Of a stretch of 64,000 nucleotides of DNA, positions 45,187 through 57,191 are shown piece after piece (the first letter of the stretch is position 1; each line of letters starts with the position of its first letter). The notes under the pieces are model-generated. The model ran no database searches, was not told the origin of the DNA, and was given only the letters and a program-made list of their open reading frames with translations. The position numbers and the translations under genes were made by a program. This DNA is from Scleroderma bovista. Lineage: Eukaryota; Basidiomycota; Agaricomycetes; Boletales; Sclerodermataceae. Location of the stretch: the NCBI GenBank assembly GCA_037178675.1, contig JAYMGJ010000333.1:1-64000 (forward strand), written 5' to 3'.

Positions 45187-45957
45187 TCAGCATACCTCCA
45201 AAATCCACCATGGATCAAGTAGTTGTATGAATATTGTCCGGGGACACCTTACAATGGCATCATGTTTCTCGTATTCGTTCCTCCATAATACCACCACTTT
45301 GAGGTTTGTCAACTTCATAATCTCGTGGATCATGCTAGAATCTGACCGAGACGTGTTCCAGGGAACCAAGAGATGCGTCAGTTGAATCAACCTTGGGAGC
45401 CCCATAGGGATACCCAGCCAACATGCCCAGACATTGGTGAGGTGCAAGTGGGTGATGTGGTGGGCAACTTCTAAGTTGGGCAGGTATGAACGCTGATCGG
45501 GGAAGATGGCTGATAAATCTGCTGACAGGGACATCAAAGGGAGAGCCTCCAGTGGCTCAAGGATGGGATTTCTGGTGAGCATGTGGTGGCAGACCACACA
45601 TAGAGTAAGATCTGTAACACCTTTACAAAGATCCAGGATTCTTGCGGCATGGTTGTTTCGTATTGCCATCCCCATATGGAGCGTTCTAACTGTTTCAACA
45701 GCAAACTGTGGGCGGGGCTCCAAGGAAGCAATGAAGCATTGGGCGGCTGCATCACTGTAAAGGATGACTGAGTGGTAAACAATGTTTTCCACCCTAACAA
45801 AAACCTATCAGCTTTGCAGTAGAGGTCCATGTAGAACTCACCAGACTCGAACCCACCGAGCAATAAGTAAGTAACGGTGGGGGCAAGCATGCTCTGTGAC
45901 TGCGATAAGGAAGATTTCGTGCTCAAGCTCGTTAGGAAGGTGACTGAAGACTGGCAT
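45187..45957 (-). CDS. F-box-like protein, two exons, 240 aa
   Basis: Exon 1 is 45842-45957 (ATG at 45957) and exon 2 is 45187-45793; the 48-bp intron (45794-45841) is GTGAGT...TTAG and the join restores W-V-E-N in frame. MPVFSHLPNELEHEIFLIAV is the N-terminal F-box-like helix pair typical of Agaricomycete F-box genes. It is followed by RILDLCKGVTDLTLCV and later LPRLIQLTHLLVP and LTNLKVVVLW, leucine-rich segments. Such proteins usually act as substrate adaptors of SCF ubiquitin ligases; the target is unknown. The 5' end lies 91 bp from the solo LTR at 46049-46417, which may have replaced the native promoter. Confidence 0.65.
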
Positions 45958-46048
45958 CGGGATGAACTTGTAGGGATTTTTTTTGGTGAGTCTAAATACT
46001 CTTCCTATTAATGCACCTTGGTTCAGGTCCTGCAGCCAAGGCCTGCTT

Positions 46049-46417
46049 TGAGACGACCCTAGGCAAAGAACACCAAGGACCCTAACACGCGAGACTCTGA
46101 GAGGAATAGGATGCGAGTATCTAGAGCAAAGACCCAAGATGAGCTCGAATGGAGAGCCTCTGGGTGCTGGATTGCACTGTATATATACTACTATACACGA
46201 GGGCTATGCGAGGCTATCCATGAGGCTACGTGCAGGCAGAAGGCTATGTAATGACATCACTGTGGAGCTAAGGCTATGCGTAATGATGTCAAGGGCGGCA
46301 GCGTGTACAGCACGAGGTACTGGTCTAGACTAGGTAGATAAGATACGGCTGTACACTAAGATAAGATAAACGCTATCTAATCGCAGATTAGATAAGATAA
46401 AAAGTTGGTCCGTTACA
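46049..46417 (-). mobile_element. Solo LTR of the Gypsy element 1 family
   Basis: 369 bp, over 90 percent similar to the LTRs at 12574 and 18538, with the same TG/CA ends and the same TATA box and self-priming segment. It is flanked by a perfect 5-bp TSD TGCTT (46044-46048 and 46418-46422), so it formed by LTR-LTR recombination after a true insertion. The LTR promoter points toward the F-box gene. Confidence 0.93.
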
Positions 46418-46422
46418 TGCTT

Positions 46423-47015
46423 CATGAAGATACTCGCCCTATGGTGCAGTTTTTTTTTCCGGTGGATTTGGAACGACAGCACCGCTGGAGAATCTCAAAG
46501 GGCTGATTGTCAGGAAGAACGGAGAACCATTCTAACCACATAAGGTGACATCGCAGCTTCCACCTTTGCCAGATACAAATAAATTGACTCTTTTATCAGA
46601 TCGCCATCATCCAAATCGCCAAGCTAGAGCCAAAGGTGTGAATTCTGAAGCAATGCTTACCATCTGAGTAACTTGCAAACCTGCTCCAGCAAAGTATGTA
46701 GTCCCTCCATTCCTCTCCTTGATCAACCTAAAAGTATGTAATAATAAGGGTTGGATCGAAAACTCGGATGTTATGATCGTGATTGGTCCAAGATGGGCAA
46801 AACGTAAGATCGCAAGCCCTGAAGTTCTTCGCTCCAACTCCTGTAGCAGTTTCTCTCATTGTGCCCACCCGTCGTTGCACCTTCGTGCTGTGCACTTGAA
46901 GTTTCACACAGACCTGGTTCTTGGGGTGACACACAGTTTGTCATCATCGTGTCGCTTCGGACTAGGTCACTATTGGCTACCACGGTAGAGCTGAAGGTAA
47001 GCAGAACACAGCTGG
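46423..47015. other. No gene supported
   Basis: Lies between the solo LTR and the Plavaka coding region. It may contain the transposon left end; no TIR was recognised. Confidence 0.4.
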
Positions 47016-47144
47016 ATGTGCCCAGCCATGACTCACTTGGACTCTCTGACAGGCTTACTTGTCAGACATCTCTCATCCATGAAACTATGCATATTCTGCC
47101 ACATGCTAATGCTGCTATTTATTCTTGCAATTCGAAAGAGTGAG

Positions 47145-50100
47145 CTGTTCAGATGCGGGGAACCCTGCAACCATACCTTTTCAAATTCAAGAGGGTTATC
47201 CAACCATCACAATACCTGCCTGGTCTACTTCCACAGAACGACTATTCTGGCCGTTGGGGCTCAGACTTGATGACTCAAACGTCAGCCATCTACTTGTGCA
47301 TTGGAGGAAAGGCACTTCGAAGAGGCCTTCCAGTATTTTGACAATGGTATGGCCTTCGACTTTTGGATGTTATGTGTTGCAGGCTCACTCTGTCGCTCAC
47401 TGTAGCCAACGCCGACCATTGAGGAGACTAGTCCTGGCACTTCAATGCACAAGTTCCAGACTCCTGCAGCTCCAGGCGATCCCATCATGCAGGTGACACC
47501 AGATGGCACACCTAGTCATCTTCCACTCCCTACTGTGGTTGATGTGCCACGCCCTTTGACATGGTACCTTTGAGATGTATGTCACAGGCTCACGCTACCG
47601 TCATCTAGTCCGCACTTCAATGCACGAGTTCCAGACTGCAGCTCCAGGTGATCCCACCATGCAGGTGACGCACAGTAAATGAGCCTACTCCCACTCCCTC
47701 TGTGGTTGACGCACCACCATCTCGCCGTTTACCATGCCGTTATCAGGATGAACTTCCAGAGCCAATGGCGCCTGCAGTTGCCACGTGCCCTGTAGTAGAC
47801 CCGCCTTCTCTTCCATGCTGGGTGATCCTCCATGTATTTGATTCATTTCGAACTGTGTTCAATAAGTTCGGGATCACTCGTGATTACCGCCATCGTCCTT
47901 CATATGATCCAGATGCACTTCTTTCCATCCTTGATCTGTCAGACCTGCCTCACCGCCATGAAGTTGACCCAAATGGAGCCCATGAAAGCTGTGATGATTG
48001 CTACGGGCCTTCTGGAGAGCATGCACCGCCATGGCCTTGGGCAAATATGTCAATTTGGCAGTTAATGACATGGAAACTGACTGGGAACAGTCAGAAGTCA
48101 AATGCTGAAGTAACACATCTTGTTCGTGACGTGATCCAGGCTCCGGATTTCAACGTAGATGACTTCACCCACTTTGATGTGTCAACACTGTTGAAGCGAC
48201 TGGAAGATGAAGTTGCCCCTGATACGACTAGGGTTTTTGATCGTGATGGCTGGAAAGAAGAAGTACTGGACATTATAATCCCCATGCGCGAGAAACAGCA
48301 AGAGGCAAACAAACATTCTTTTCGTGTCCCCGGTCTCATGTGTCGATCCTTGACAGCTGTGATCAAAACTGTGTTCTCCAAGCCCATATCAAAATGGTTC
48401 CACCTCACGCCTTTCAAACGGGTCTGGAAATCCCCATCAGGTCGAGAACAGCATATATATGATGAATTATATTCATCTGATGCATGGAATAAGGCACATG
48501 ACGAGATTCAGAAGCAGAAGCGCACTGATGACTGTCAGCTGGAAAGAGTGGTAGCGGGGCTGATGTTCTGGTCGGATTCGACACAACTAAATCTGTTTGG
48601 ACATTCGAGCGCATGGCCCATCTATCTCTTCTTCGGAAACCTGTCTAAGTACATCCGTGCCTCTCCAGCTTCTGGTGCATGTTACCCTATCGCGTTTATC
48701 CCTCCCGTAAGTTCTTGATTCTATCCTTTCAAGTATGTGTACTCACGAGAACATAGCTACCACCATCACTCAAAGCTTTTGTTAAGACAATATCCCAATG
48801 AAAAAGCCAGTCTGATGTGCTCACTCACTGTAAACGAGAGTTATTTCACGCTGTTTGGAACATTCTTTTAGACAAAGACTTTATTGAGGCTTACAAGAAC
48901 GGCATTGTGGTCAAATGCTTCGATGGTAAATACCGGCATGTGTTCCTGAGGATCTTCACCTACTCTGCAGATTACCCTGAGAAGTGTGTAACTAATGTAA
49001 TTCACTCATCAACCATCTTATGATATGGACCTCAGGATCCTCATTGCGACCATCAGGGACAAAGGCCTTTGCCCATGTCCACAATGCCTGATCCCAAAAT
49101 CATGCTTCTCCAACACTGGCCTGTGGAATGATATCAAAGCACGGATTTCGCAGGCACATACCTATATGTGGAACAAAATTATCTCTGCAAGAGATGCAAT
49201 ATATCAGCATGGTGCTCTAATCAAAGGTGCAGTTGTTGAGCGTTTACTTAAGGACTCCTCGCTGGTGCCAACATTGGTAAGTCCTCACGAAATTTGTGGG
49301 AAGCAATAAACTTATGTTACAAGAATGCATTCACAGAACGCCTTTCGCCACTTGGTTTCGAACTATTTCCAATCATTGTGGTGGACCTCATGCATGAGTT
49401 TGAATTAGGTATATTGAAAAATGTGCTAAAGCATCTGATCCACATTTTGTATGTTGTGGACCCATCCAATGTTGCAAGATTGAATGAATGGTATGTTGAA
49501 CATTTACGTGCCATTGAAATTGGTGTCTTACATTTACAAAACATACAGATACTTGGCAATACCACCATTTGGGGTTAATGGCATACGTAGGTTTCCTCCA
49601 GATACTGTGGAGATGGCACACAAGACTGCACGCCACTTTGAAGATATGCTGCAGGTAAGGCAAGATTCCAGTCTGAAGGCAATATTCTCTGATGTACCAC
49701 AGTGTGCAATTCCTGCATTTGATGATCTTTTTCCAGACAAACACAACACGTCGATTAGGATACTTTTATTTCGTCTCGCAGAATGGCATGCTTTGGCCAA
49801 ACTGCGACTTCATATGGAGGACTTGCTTGATCTCCTCAAGCAATCACTCCGAATGTTGAGCAAGCAACTCCAACAATTTGTCGAGGTAACCTGTGCAGCT
49901 TTCCAGACCAAGGAGTTACCTAGCGAGGTGTCAGCACGACGGCGGCAGCAAGAAACAGAAGCAAAGAACCACAGAACGAATGCTTCACAGAGTGGCCCTC
50001 GACCCAAGAGCTTCAACATGTTCACGTACAAATTTCATGCCTTGGGTGACTATGCTCAAACCATCCAACTATTCGGGACAACTGATTCATATACCACACA

Positions 50101-51490
50101 AATCGTAAGTAAAATCCACAGTAGAACATCTCAATGGTGACTGTCTGACATTGGCATTCAGGGAGAGCTTTCCCACCATCTGATTAAGAAATTTTATGGA
50201 TTTACGAGTAAACGAAGTGTCTCGAAGCAACTTGCAAAGCAAGAGCAATGTTTCACTCACATTCAGCGGCAGGAAGGCTTCAATAATCCATCTACTACGT
50301 TCGAGGCATCTGACATGGATACCATTCCTCAGTTGCACCACATGCTTTCCAGTAGTGCCAACCACATTGTAAACCTGAAAAAGCTTCTCTATGATCTTCG
50401 TGCTCGTGGTGACCCTGCCATCAGGGTGAGGAATCCTGTTTCTGTGCCCACGACCACTAGACAATTTAATTGATACCATCTTTGCAGGATGACTTTATTT
50501 CCAGGTTAAAGGACCACCTACTCGCGCGGTTGTATCAGCGTGAATATGATGGGGATGAACACCAGTTTAGTGCAGTCGAGCACAGCCAACTCCATTTCAT
50601 CGACAACCTTAACCGCATCATTGAGTCAAAGGTCTTTCGTGTCAACTATACATCCTATGACATCTGGTGCCATCAGGACTTCATGCGACCAGGCCACGAA
50701 TGCACTGTCATGGTGTTTTCGAGGGAAGAAGGATTAGGTGCCCATCCATTTTGGTATGCTCGGGTCCTTCGAGCATTTCTTATTCCGGTTATCCATGTTG
50801 CACCGGACGCCCGTAATCGCTCTCCGCAAACAATGGAGGTTCTTTGGGTTCGTTGGCTTGGTGTAGAGCCGGGATATCACTGGGGGTTTAAAGTAGCCTG
50901 CCTACCAAAAATCGGATATGTACCTGAGACAGATGAGAACCCTTTTGGATTCCTGGACCCATCTCTTGTGATTCATGGATGTCACCTCATCCCTGCATTC
51001 TCTGAAGGTCGAACTGATGCTCTTCTGAGGTGCGGGGAGTCATCTGCAAGGCAGCCAGGAGAAACAGATGACTGGCGTGCATTCTATGTCAATATGTACG
51101 TTCTTTCCTTTGTTTCACCTCACCCTTTCTAATACAAGTAGCTTTGCAGACCGAGATATGTTTGCTTGTTTTGCAGGAATTGGCATTGACCACGGAACTC
51201 AGTGCAGAGTCCAGTTGATGGACGGGATTACTGGTGATGGCAACACATCTGAGAATGCCACATTTCCAGTGGCAGATAGCGAAGATGAAGCCGATGATAT
51301 ATTTCACGCTGGCCCAGAGTCACTCTCCCAGGTTCCCCCTCCCCATGACAACAATACTGGCCCTGACAATGGCCACAATGAGGACGATGATGGGGAAAGT
51401 GATTCCGAGTCCATGTTATTTGATGACAACAACGGTAGTGAGCTGGATGGTTTGGAAGAGGATGTCGATGAATCAGGTTTTGAGTTCTAA
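47145..51490 (+). CDS. Plavaka-type (CACTA/CMC-like) transposase, multi-exon, possibly broken
   Basis: A C2H2-like finger (CGEPCNHTFSNSRGLSNHHN) near 47150-47215 starts the gene. The large exon (about 47702-48706) carries EVTHLVRDVIQAPDF, FRVPGLMCRSLTAVIK, FHLTPFKRVW and GLMFWSDST, whose Asp is likely catalytic. Supported exons follow at 48757-48983, 49036-49276 and 49324-49490, encoding RRELFHAVW-like, FTYSADYPEK, ILIATIRDKGLCPCPQC and VVDLMHEFELG (second acidic site). Later exons read FNMFTYKFHALGDYAQTI, LFGTTDSYTTQ, LKDHLLARLYQREYDGDEH and WVRWLGV, ending in an acidic tail (stop about 51490). The order matches Plavaka transposases of mushrooms. A TGA at about 48799 in exon 2 and an awkward splice near 49490-49548 suggest damage. 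The boundaries before 47702 are approximate. Confidence 0.8.
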
Positions 51491-51659
51491 GCACTTGTAT
51501 ACTCGTTAACATGTTACCATTATCACGAAGATATGTCCATGACTGGTGACTCTAATACATACACGCTGTGATAGTGTTCGCGTCCAACCAGTCACTCAGC
51601 GCTGGGATGAGGTTGCACTTTCAAGCTGACACATCATTGTTTTTGTGCCTCTCAGCCAG

Positions 51660-53777
51660 TAGCCTCTTGACGCTCAGCGCCAGCCATGACTAGGACTTGG
51701 TGCATTGCTGCTTCTGTGGCAGCCTATGTGGACCCCCTTGCGCAGTACTTTATGTGCGGGAGCCCATGCGTCCCCCTCGCTTCCTTTTGGTGCCCTATAT
51801 CTGCATGGGTATGAGTGTGCTGCACATGTCGTACCATATTTTGTTGTTGTCAAGGTTGGCAAACCGACGGAATGGTCTTGACCTTGGAATCGCGGGAAGC
51901 AGGACTCGCAGGTGGTTGTTATGCACTTCTTGAACAAGGTATGTTCGTTCTTTGCGATGTTGTTAGTCCACTGAAGTAATGCTGCTAAGGTACACTACGC
52001 TGCACTGATGAACCCCCTCGAGCTTGAGATGTTTCACCAGATCAAGAATGTCATTGGTGTCAATCCGATGTTTTACGAGATCTGTTTACTGTTGATGCTG
52101 ACACCACTGTGGAGCTGTATTCCTTAAACTGCCTCATTTCCGCGTGAGTCATGTTCGTTAAATTCGGGACAACACTGAGTATGTTGTAGTATGATTCACA
52201 ACAAAAAGGTGCTTGGAGTCTGTGGTGAAACTTCATTGGCCAATGCCAAGCAGTCCATTATCATGATGCAGGTATATGCCCATCTAGCGCCACGTTGGGG
52301 CAACGTCACTGATCAACTTACTAGGTCTACGAGTACTTCATCTCCCACCACATGGCAAAAGCGTTCGGGGGTCTGTTTGGCTCTGTGACATGTTTGCCTG
52401 GATGCTTCACCTTGTTCCGTCTGCGCACGCCTGACACACATAAGCCCCTTCTCATATCCAACCAGATTGTCCTCGACTACTCCCAGAACCGCGTTGACAC
52501 CCTCCATATGAAGAATTTGTTACATCTCGGTGAAGATCGATACTTGACAATGCTCCTCTTGAAGCACTTTCCGATGTACAAGACATAATTTATCCGGGAC
52601 GCCCATGCGGAGACAGTTGCTCCAGATGACTGGAAGGTTCTCCTTTCACAATGTCATTGGTGGATCAATTTGACGATTCACAACCTTGGCGAGCTCATGT
52701 TCTAGGATCAACTCTGTGGTTTCTGCTGTTTCTCTATGTGTTTTATTGTCATGATGGATCTTGTGTCGACGCTCATTCAACCTGTCACCGTTGCATATGT
52801 ATGGTAATTCGTTCGTCTCCGAGAACCTGTCTACTAACACATTTACAGATTGTGTATCTTATCATTTCCGTCACGTATGAGCACAAAACGGTCCTGTTGA
52901 TTTCCCTCATCATGATCGGCGTGGTGTATGGCCTCCAAGCCCTGGTGTTTGTGTTGCGCCACAAATGGGATATGGTTGGCTGGATGGTCTTCTACATCTT
53001 AGCTATCCCTATCTTCTCGTTCATGCTTCCAATCTACTCATTCTGGCGCATGGATGACTTTTCATGGGGTGCAATGCGTGTCATGTTGGGCGAGTCTGGT
53101 AAGAAGACAATTATTCATGTGAGTGCCTTCTTTTGTAAGACATTACATGACTGACTCGTCCTGTTCAGGATGAGGGCAATTTTAATCCCCAATCCATCCC
53201 ATTCAAGACCTGGAATGACTATGTGTGTATGCACCTTGGTTTAGTTCGCTTGGCTGACTCATGCTAGGAAAACGAGCTCTGGGACCAAGAACCGAACCAT
53301 AGTATTGGCTTGTACGTGCCTCCTGCCCAGTTCCGCAATGATGGTTACGTGGAATGCTGTACTATGTCACTGTATGGCCACGAAACATATTACAAGTCTC
53401 GCAGCCAATCACCTGTCCCATCGCAGTTTGGTGCTCTTCCTCCTGGATACCAGTCCGGTCACAATATGCCCTTGTCAGTTGGCCACATGCGACCTATGAG
53501 TGACATTGGCCTACTACCCCAACCAGGCCTTTCAAGACCACCCACGACATACCTCGACATGCCGATACCCGACTCAGGAGATGGGCTTGAGCCCTGGCAC
53601 ACCCAGTGATGTTGATCTCGAGCGTACCATCCAGGATATTCTACAGACAGCCGATCTTAATACCATCACAAAGCGCGAGATCCGCCGCAGCTTGAAGAGC
53701 ACTTCGGCATGGATCTGACGGCCCGTAAAGCAACGATCAACGCTGCCATTGACCGCATGCTACTTGGCCAATTGTGA
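51660..53777 (+). pseudogene. Chitin synthase C-terminal pseudogene (class with DEK-type tail)
   Basis: Exons separated by recognisable introns encode the catalytic and C-terminal parts of a chitin synthase. Matches are GYECAAHVVPY and VVVKVGKPTE near 51810-51870, [17 protein letters not shown] near 52020, TVDADTTVE near 52090, [36 protein letters not shown] (near 52340), [16 protein letters not shown], then membrane segments around [10 protein letters not shown] and a DEK_C-like tail DLNTITKREIRRSL. Damage: TGA near 51872, TAA at 52586-52588, the QRRRW active motif read as QCHWW near 52650, and a 1-bp loss near 53690 before the tail (true stop 53775-53777). The myosin and cytochrome b5-like N-terminal parts are missing. 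Retained introns show DNA-level duplication. Confidence 0.85.
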
Positions 53778-54640
53778 TATGCGTGCGCTTTCATTTGTTT
53801 AGACTATATGATGGACCAGACATTGTGGATGTACATTGGTTTGTGGATCAAACTGCTTATGCTCCGTACTCACGATGCTCGCAAGTGGAGCTTTCGTTGA
53901 TACTCTCTGCATCATGACTACTGACCTTCATATTTTTTTATCATCATATCGATCATCCCTCGTGTTCTCTTGTTTCTCTACTACCTTAGGACATTCCTTG
54001 AATGATGTCAGTTCTTTTTCTTTGCATTGGACTCGCACTACATCTCGTGTTCCATGGATACGACTCCCCAAGAGATCAAGAGCAAAGCCAACTTGGACTC
54101 CTCGCTTGGAATCTATGACAGGCTGATATATGACCTCGCGAATTTTATCAATTATGTGGTTATAACACCATCTGGGATCCAGTTGGGGGGGCGGGGGGCG
54201 ACACTGCATTTACTATGAGCGAGGCAATTGTGGACTTGTTCCCTCATGGTGCAGACTCCTGTGAGGAATGAACTCTTTACATATCAATATATGAGGATAA
54301 AATGCGGACTTGATCTGTTCATAATCAAACTCCTAGGTAGTTGTGTTTCACATGCATCTGTTTGCATGAAATGAAAAAATTGCACCACTTAGTGTATCAT
54401 GTGCCAAATCACCCAAGCTAACAGTGTTTGGCATGGTATGATTGATCTTCCGAGGATGCTGCAATCTTTATGCAGCCTTCTCAGGTTGTAGTAGGTCTGC
54501 ATTGTTGTCCAACACTTATATCATATAATGGAAAATCTACAACGTCATATAGTCATCTTCCATTTAGCAACCCGATGCTTGTCTTTTCTGATTCAGTTAG
54601 CTTTTGATAGCCCATATAGATAAGCTTATCATGGTATTCT
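53778..54640. other. Intergenic; G-rich tract near 54186
   Basis: No gene is supported. A G7-C-G6 run at about 54185-54198 could form a G-rich structure. Confidence 0.5.
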
Positions 54641-54647
54641 CTGTGCG

Positions 54648-55262
54648 GTGGGCATGACCAATCGTTCCCTTTGTGATCACATACGATATACCCTTCTATG
54701 TCCAGGTATAGCTATCTCATTCCACATCTGTTTGATACTGTTTGCAAACAACCACACCATCATGCAACGCTTTCATTTTCCCTGTGATGATGCCACCCAC
54801 AACATCGCCTGGGTAGCACGACCCGGACAGTCGCATCACCCCAAGTCAAACCCCAAAGGTATGTCCCAGCATGACCTGGTCACACCTGCTAAGTCCCTCG
54901 CCTCAGGATTCAATCGCGCCGGTTGTTTCAAGAAGGCGTCCAACATGAACTACGCCCTCGATCTCTCTCTCCACCTCGAACGCATCCTTGAACAGCTCCA
55001 ATCCGAAACAACCTCCTCGCACTCCTCATCTGGACACATACCTGTCAATAACACTCATGCCTCCGCCTCCATTTCTAATTTTGAAATGGGACCTGGTACA
55101 TGGGCTTTGGTATGTGAGACTACCACCCCGCATGTCAATGTCCACAACCTGACCTGCACCACCACTGCTGTTGACATTGACAGCTGCCAGCACCACCCAC
55201 ATGACGATGTCAGTGGCCATCGCCCCAGCATATTGATGTTGACAGCTCAGCCTGTGCTGTGA
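54648..55262 (+). CDS. Unrecognised ORF, doubtful, 204 aa
   Basis: The first 110 residues (PCDDATHNIAWVARPGQSHH, LASGFNRAGCFKKASNMNYA) have mixed composition. The end runs into the minisatellite at 55090-55340, giving low-complexity His/Thr. No family is recognised, and no homologous neighbour or intron supports it. Confidence 0.2.
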   Translation: MGMTNRSLCDHIRYTLLCPGIAISFHICLILFANNHTIMQRFHFPCDDATHNIAWVARPGQSHHPKSNPKGMSQHDLVTPAKSLASGFNRAGCFKKASNMNYALDLSLHLERILEQLQSETTSSHSSSGHIPVNNTHASASISNFEMGPGTWALVCETTTPHVNVHNLTCTTTAVDIDSCQHHPHDDVSGHRPSILMLTAQPVL

Positions 55263-55340
55263 TGATGATGGCTGGTCACTGTTATCACCCACACAATATC
55301 AACCACTAGCACATGGCCACCTGCATGATGTCAATGGTGA
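55090..55340. repeat. CACCAC/GATGTCAGTGGCC minisatellite, second locus
   Basis: Shares CAGCACCACCCACATGA and GATGTCAGTGGCCA with the array at 11170-11590, plus TGTCAATGTCCACAACC. Confidence 0.7.
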
Positions 55341-55639
55341 GCAACACCACCATCTAGGAATCCCATAGGTGGTGACCCCACTCTATTCTTGCCCAGTGTA
55401 GAGGTTCTCTGAGTTGTTGATGGGTGTGATTAGGAATATACTGTGAGACTACCCTTTGGATATTGTGGATATAAAGTAGATGACTTCAATGATAGTGTTG
55501 ATGATGCTCTTACCATGTATTATTGTATACACACAAGGCTGGATGTTAGGATATGACACAACATCTATTGAGCTATGATGACATACAAGAATACACAGAG
55601 CAGACCATTAGAAGACTACAGTTGAGCCCCTTTCATAAC

Positions 55640-56333
55640 AACTCATCTTCTTCATCACTGTGTTCCTCACCACCATTCTGATGAATCTCATCTGTGAAAT
55701 TAGTTGCCACTGTCCCCAGAGCCTGGTCAATTATCCCCCATTTTCCATGAGTTTCCACAAGCCCCACAACAGCTTGAATGTTCCGAATATCTGTGATGAT
55801 ACTTGCCCTTCAAGCTTCCAGATATGCATTCTCCTTTGATGCAATCTTTCCCTTTGTATCCCATGGTGTAATCAATGCAAGGGCCACTGTTTTCCCACTG
55901 AGCTGCCCAAAAATGTCCCTGGAGGGTATGGCCAAGACCACAATCTCCTCTAGGTCTCCATAACCAATTTGCTTTACAGTGGAACCATTTTGGCCTTCAA
56001 ATACCACCTCATACTAGTAACCACATAAAGCTAGGTAAACATTGGATATTTAAAAAAAATTAACTCACCCTGATGTAGCAGTTCCTGCATACCAATGCAG
56101 TAGTACCCAATCTATGAATCACCTGTTTGGTCCAAAATGTGTCTCCACCATGACATATTCTTAGTTTTCCAGCAAAATATGAAGGGTGAGTAAGTTGATG
56201 TTTGATATCAGAGCTTCTCTTTCCCAGAACTTGGGCAAAATAATTTGCAATTTTCTGCTGAAGTGATGAGTCCATTTGTTTAATCATCTTGTATGGTGGG
56301 CGGAGGATATGGTTTGGATCTGGATTGTCATAG
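55640..56333 (-). pseudogene. Uncharacterised fungal gene, 5' part cut off by Gypsy element 2
   Basis: The minus frame reads YDNPDPNHILRPPYKMIKQM directly from the LTR edge, then SSLQQKIANYFAQVLGKRSS and HGGDTFWTKQVIHRLGTTAL. A GTGAGT...CTAG intron (about 56003-56069) leads to YEVVFEGQNG, EEIVVLAIPSRD and LALITPW. After an in-frame TGA near 55809 the frame continues SIITDIRNIQAVVGLVETHG and KWGIIDQALG to an acidic end. The layout matches a common Agaricomycete hypothetical family of unknown function. The missing N-terminal coding part should lie beyond the right edge of the window, on the far side of the element. Confidence 0.6.
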
Positions 56334-57014
56334 TGTTAGAACCGTTTCCTCCAACAAACTCCGATGCAAGCGGAGTTAAGTACGAAGGGTTGACGACGAC
56401 AGGCGGAGGAGATGCGGGAGGGTTTGAGGACTTGGCTTCAGCATATGTGCTGTGCCCTTGTGATACCTGCATCCTCGTATTTTGGAGGACTAAGGGACAG
56501 AGAGACGGAGGTCCGACGAAGGTCGGAGTTGCCAGAAGGCAGAGGAGAACAGAGGAGAGTTCGCGGGAGGTATTCAAGCTGATATTCGAACTGAGGGACA
56601 ATCCCCTCAGCGTGCGGAGTACTTATACTTTACATCGGGAATGTACAGTAACCGAGAAGCAGAGAGAGACATAGCGGAGACATAGGTAAGAGTCTGCGGA
56701 TGACAAACGGATGAGTAACATACACGGAACGGAGATCAGTGATAAGCGCAACGGATCAAAAGGTTAACAGATCACAGCTATGAGTAATCATATCTAATCT
56801 AAAACGGGAACAAAGGAAACAGGAACAGAGACGGAACGGAAGCATACGATAACCGGAGGCATAGGCGCGGAACTATATACCAAAAGGAGACGGAGCGTCA
56901 ATAGTCGGAGCGGAGATGGATACATAGTGTCGGAGGTGTGTGATTACGATCGGACTTGAGTTTACAACAGACTAGAGGCCTTGCGGAGTCACAAGGCATC
57001 ACGCAGTCATGACA
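56334..57014 (-). repeat. 3' LTR of Gypsy element 2
   Basis: 681 bp, TGTCATGA...GGTTCTAACA on the minus strand. TATAAG (56622-56627) lies 30-35 nt before an A at 56592, where the segment AGTTCGAATAT complementary to the PBS begins. Confidence 0.9.
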
Positions 57015-57028
57015 GTATCCCCCCTTTA
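57015..57028 (-). promoter_or_regulatory. Polypurine tract of Gypsy element 2
   Basis: On the minus strand CTAAAGGGGGGATAC directly precedes the LTR TGTCATGA. Confidence 0.7.
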
Positions 57029-57132
57029 GGGCCTGAACCCTTGAGGGCCTTTGTGCGTGTGGACTTCGCGATTTTGGCATTGTTCTGCTGAGATAAGCTT
57101 TTGATCGGAGTTCGGAATTTACTGTGGGCGTG

Positions 57133-57138
57133 TATAAG
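57133..57138 (+). promoter_or_regulatory. TATA box of the antisense gene
   Basis: TATAAG lies 54-59 bp upstream of the ATG at 57192. A pyrimidine-rich stretch (TTGTCCTTCTACC) follows, a layout common in fungal promoters. The position is outside the LTR. Confidence 0.5.
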
Positions 57139-57191
57139 AGTGCGACGCATGTTGTCCGCATTGTTCAAACACCTTGTCCTTCTACCACAAC

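Noticed and set aside
51674..51937. Minus-strand and other-frame ORFs over the chitin synthase piece
   Set aside because: The plus-strand frame with splice sites matches chitin synthase motifs; the others are shadows.
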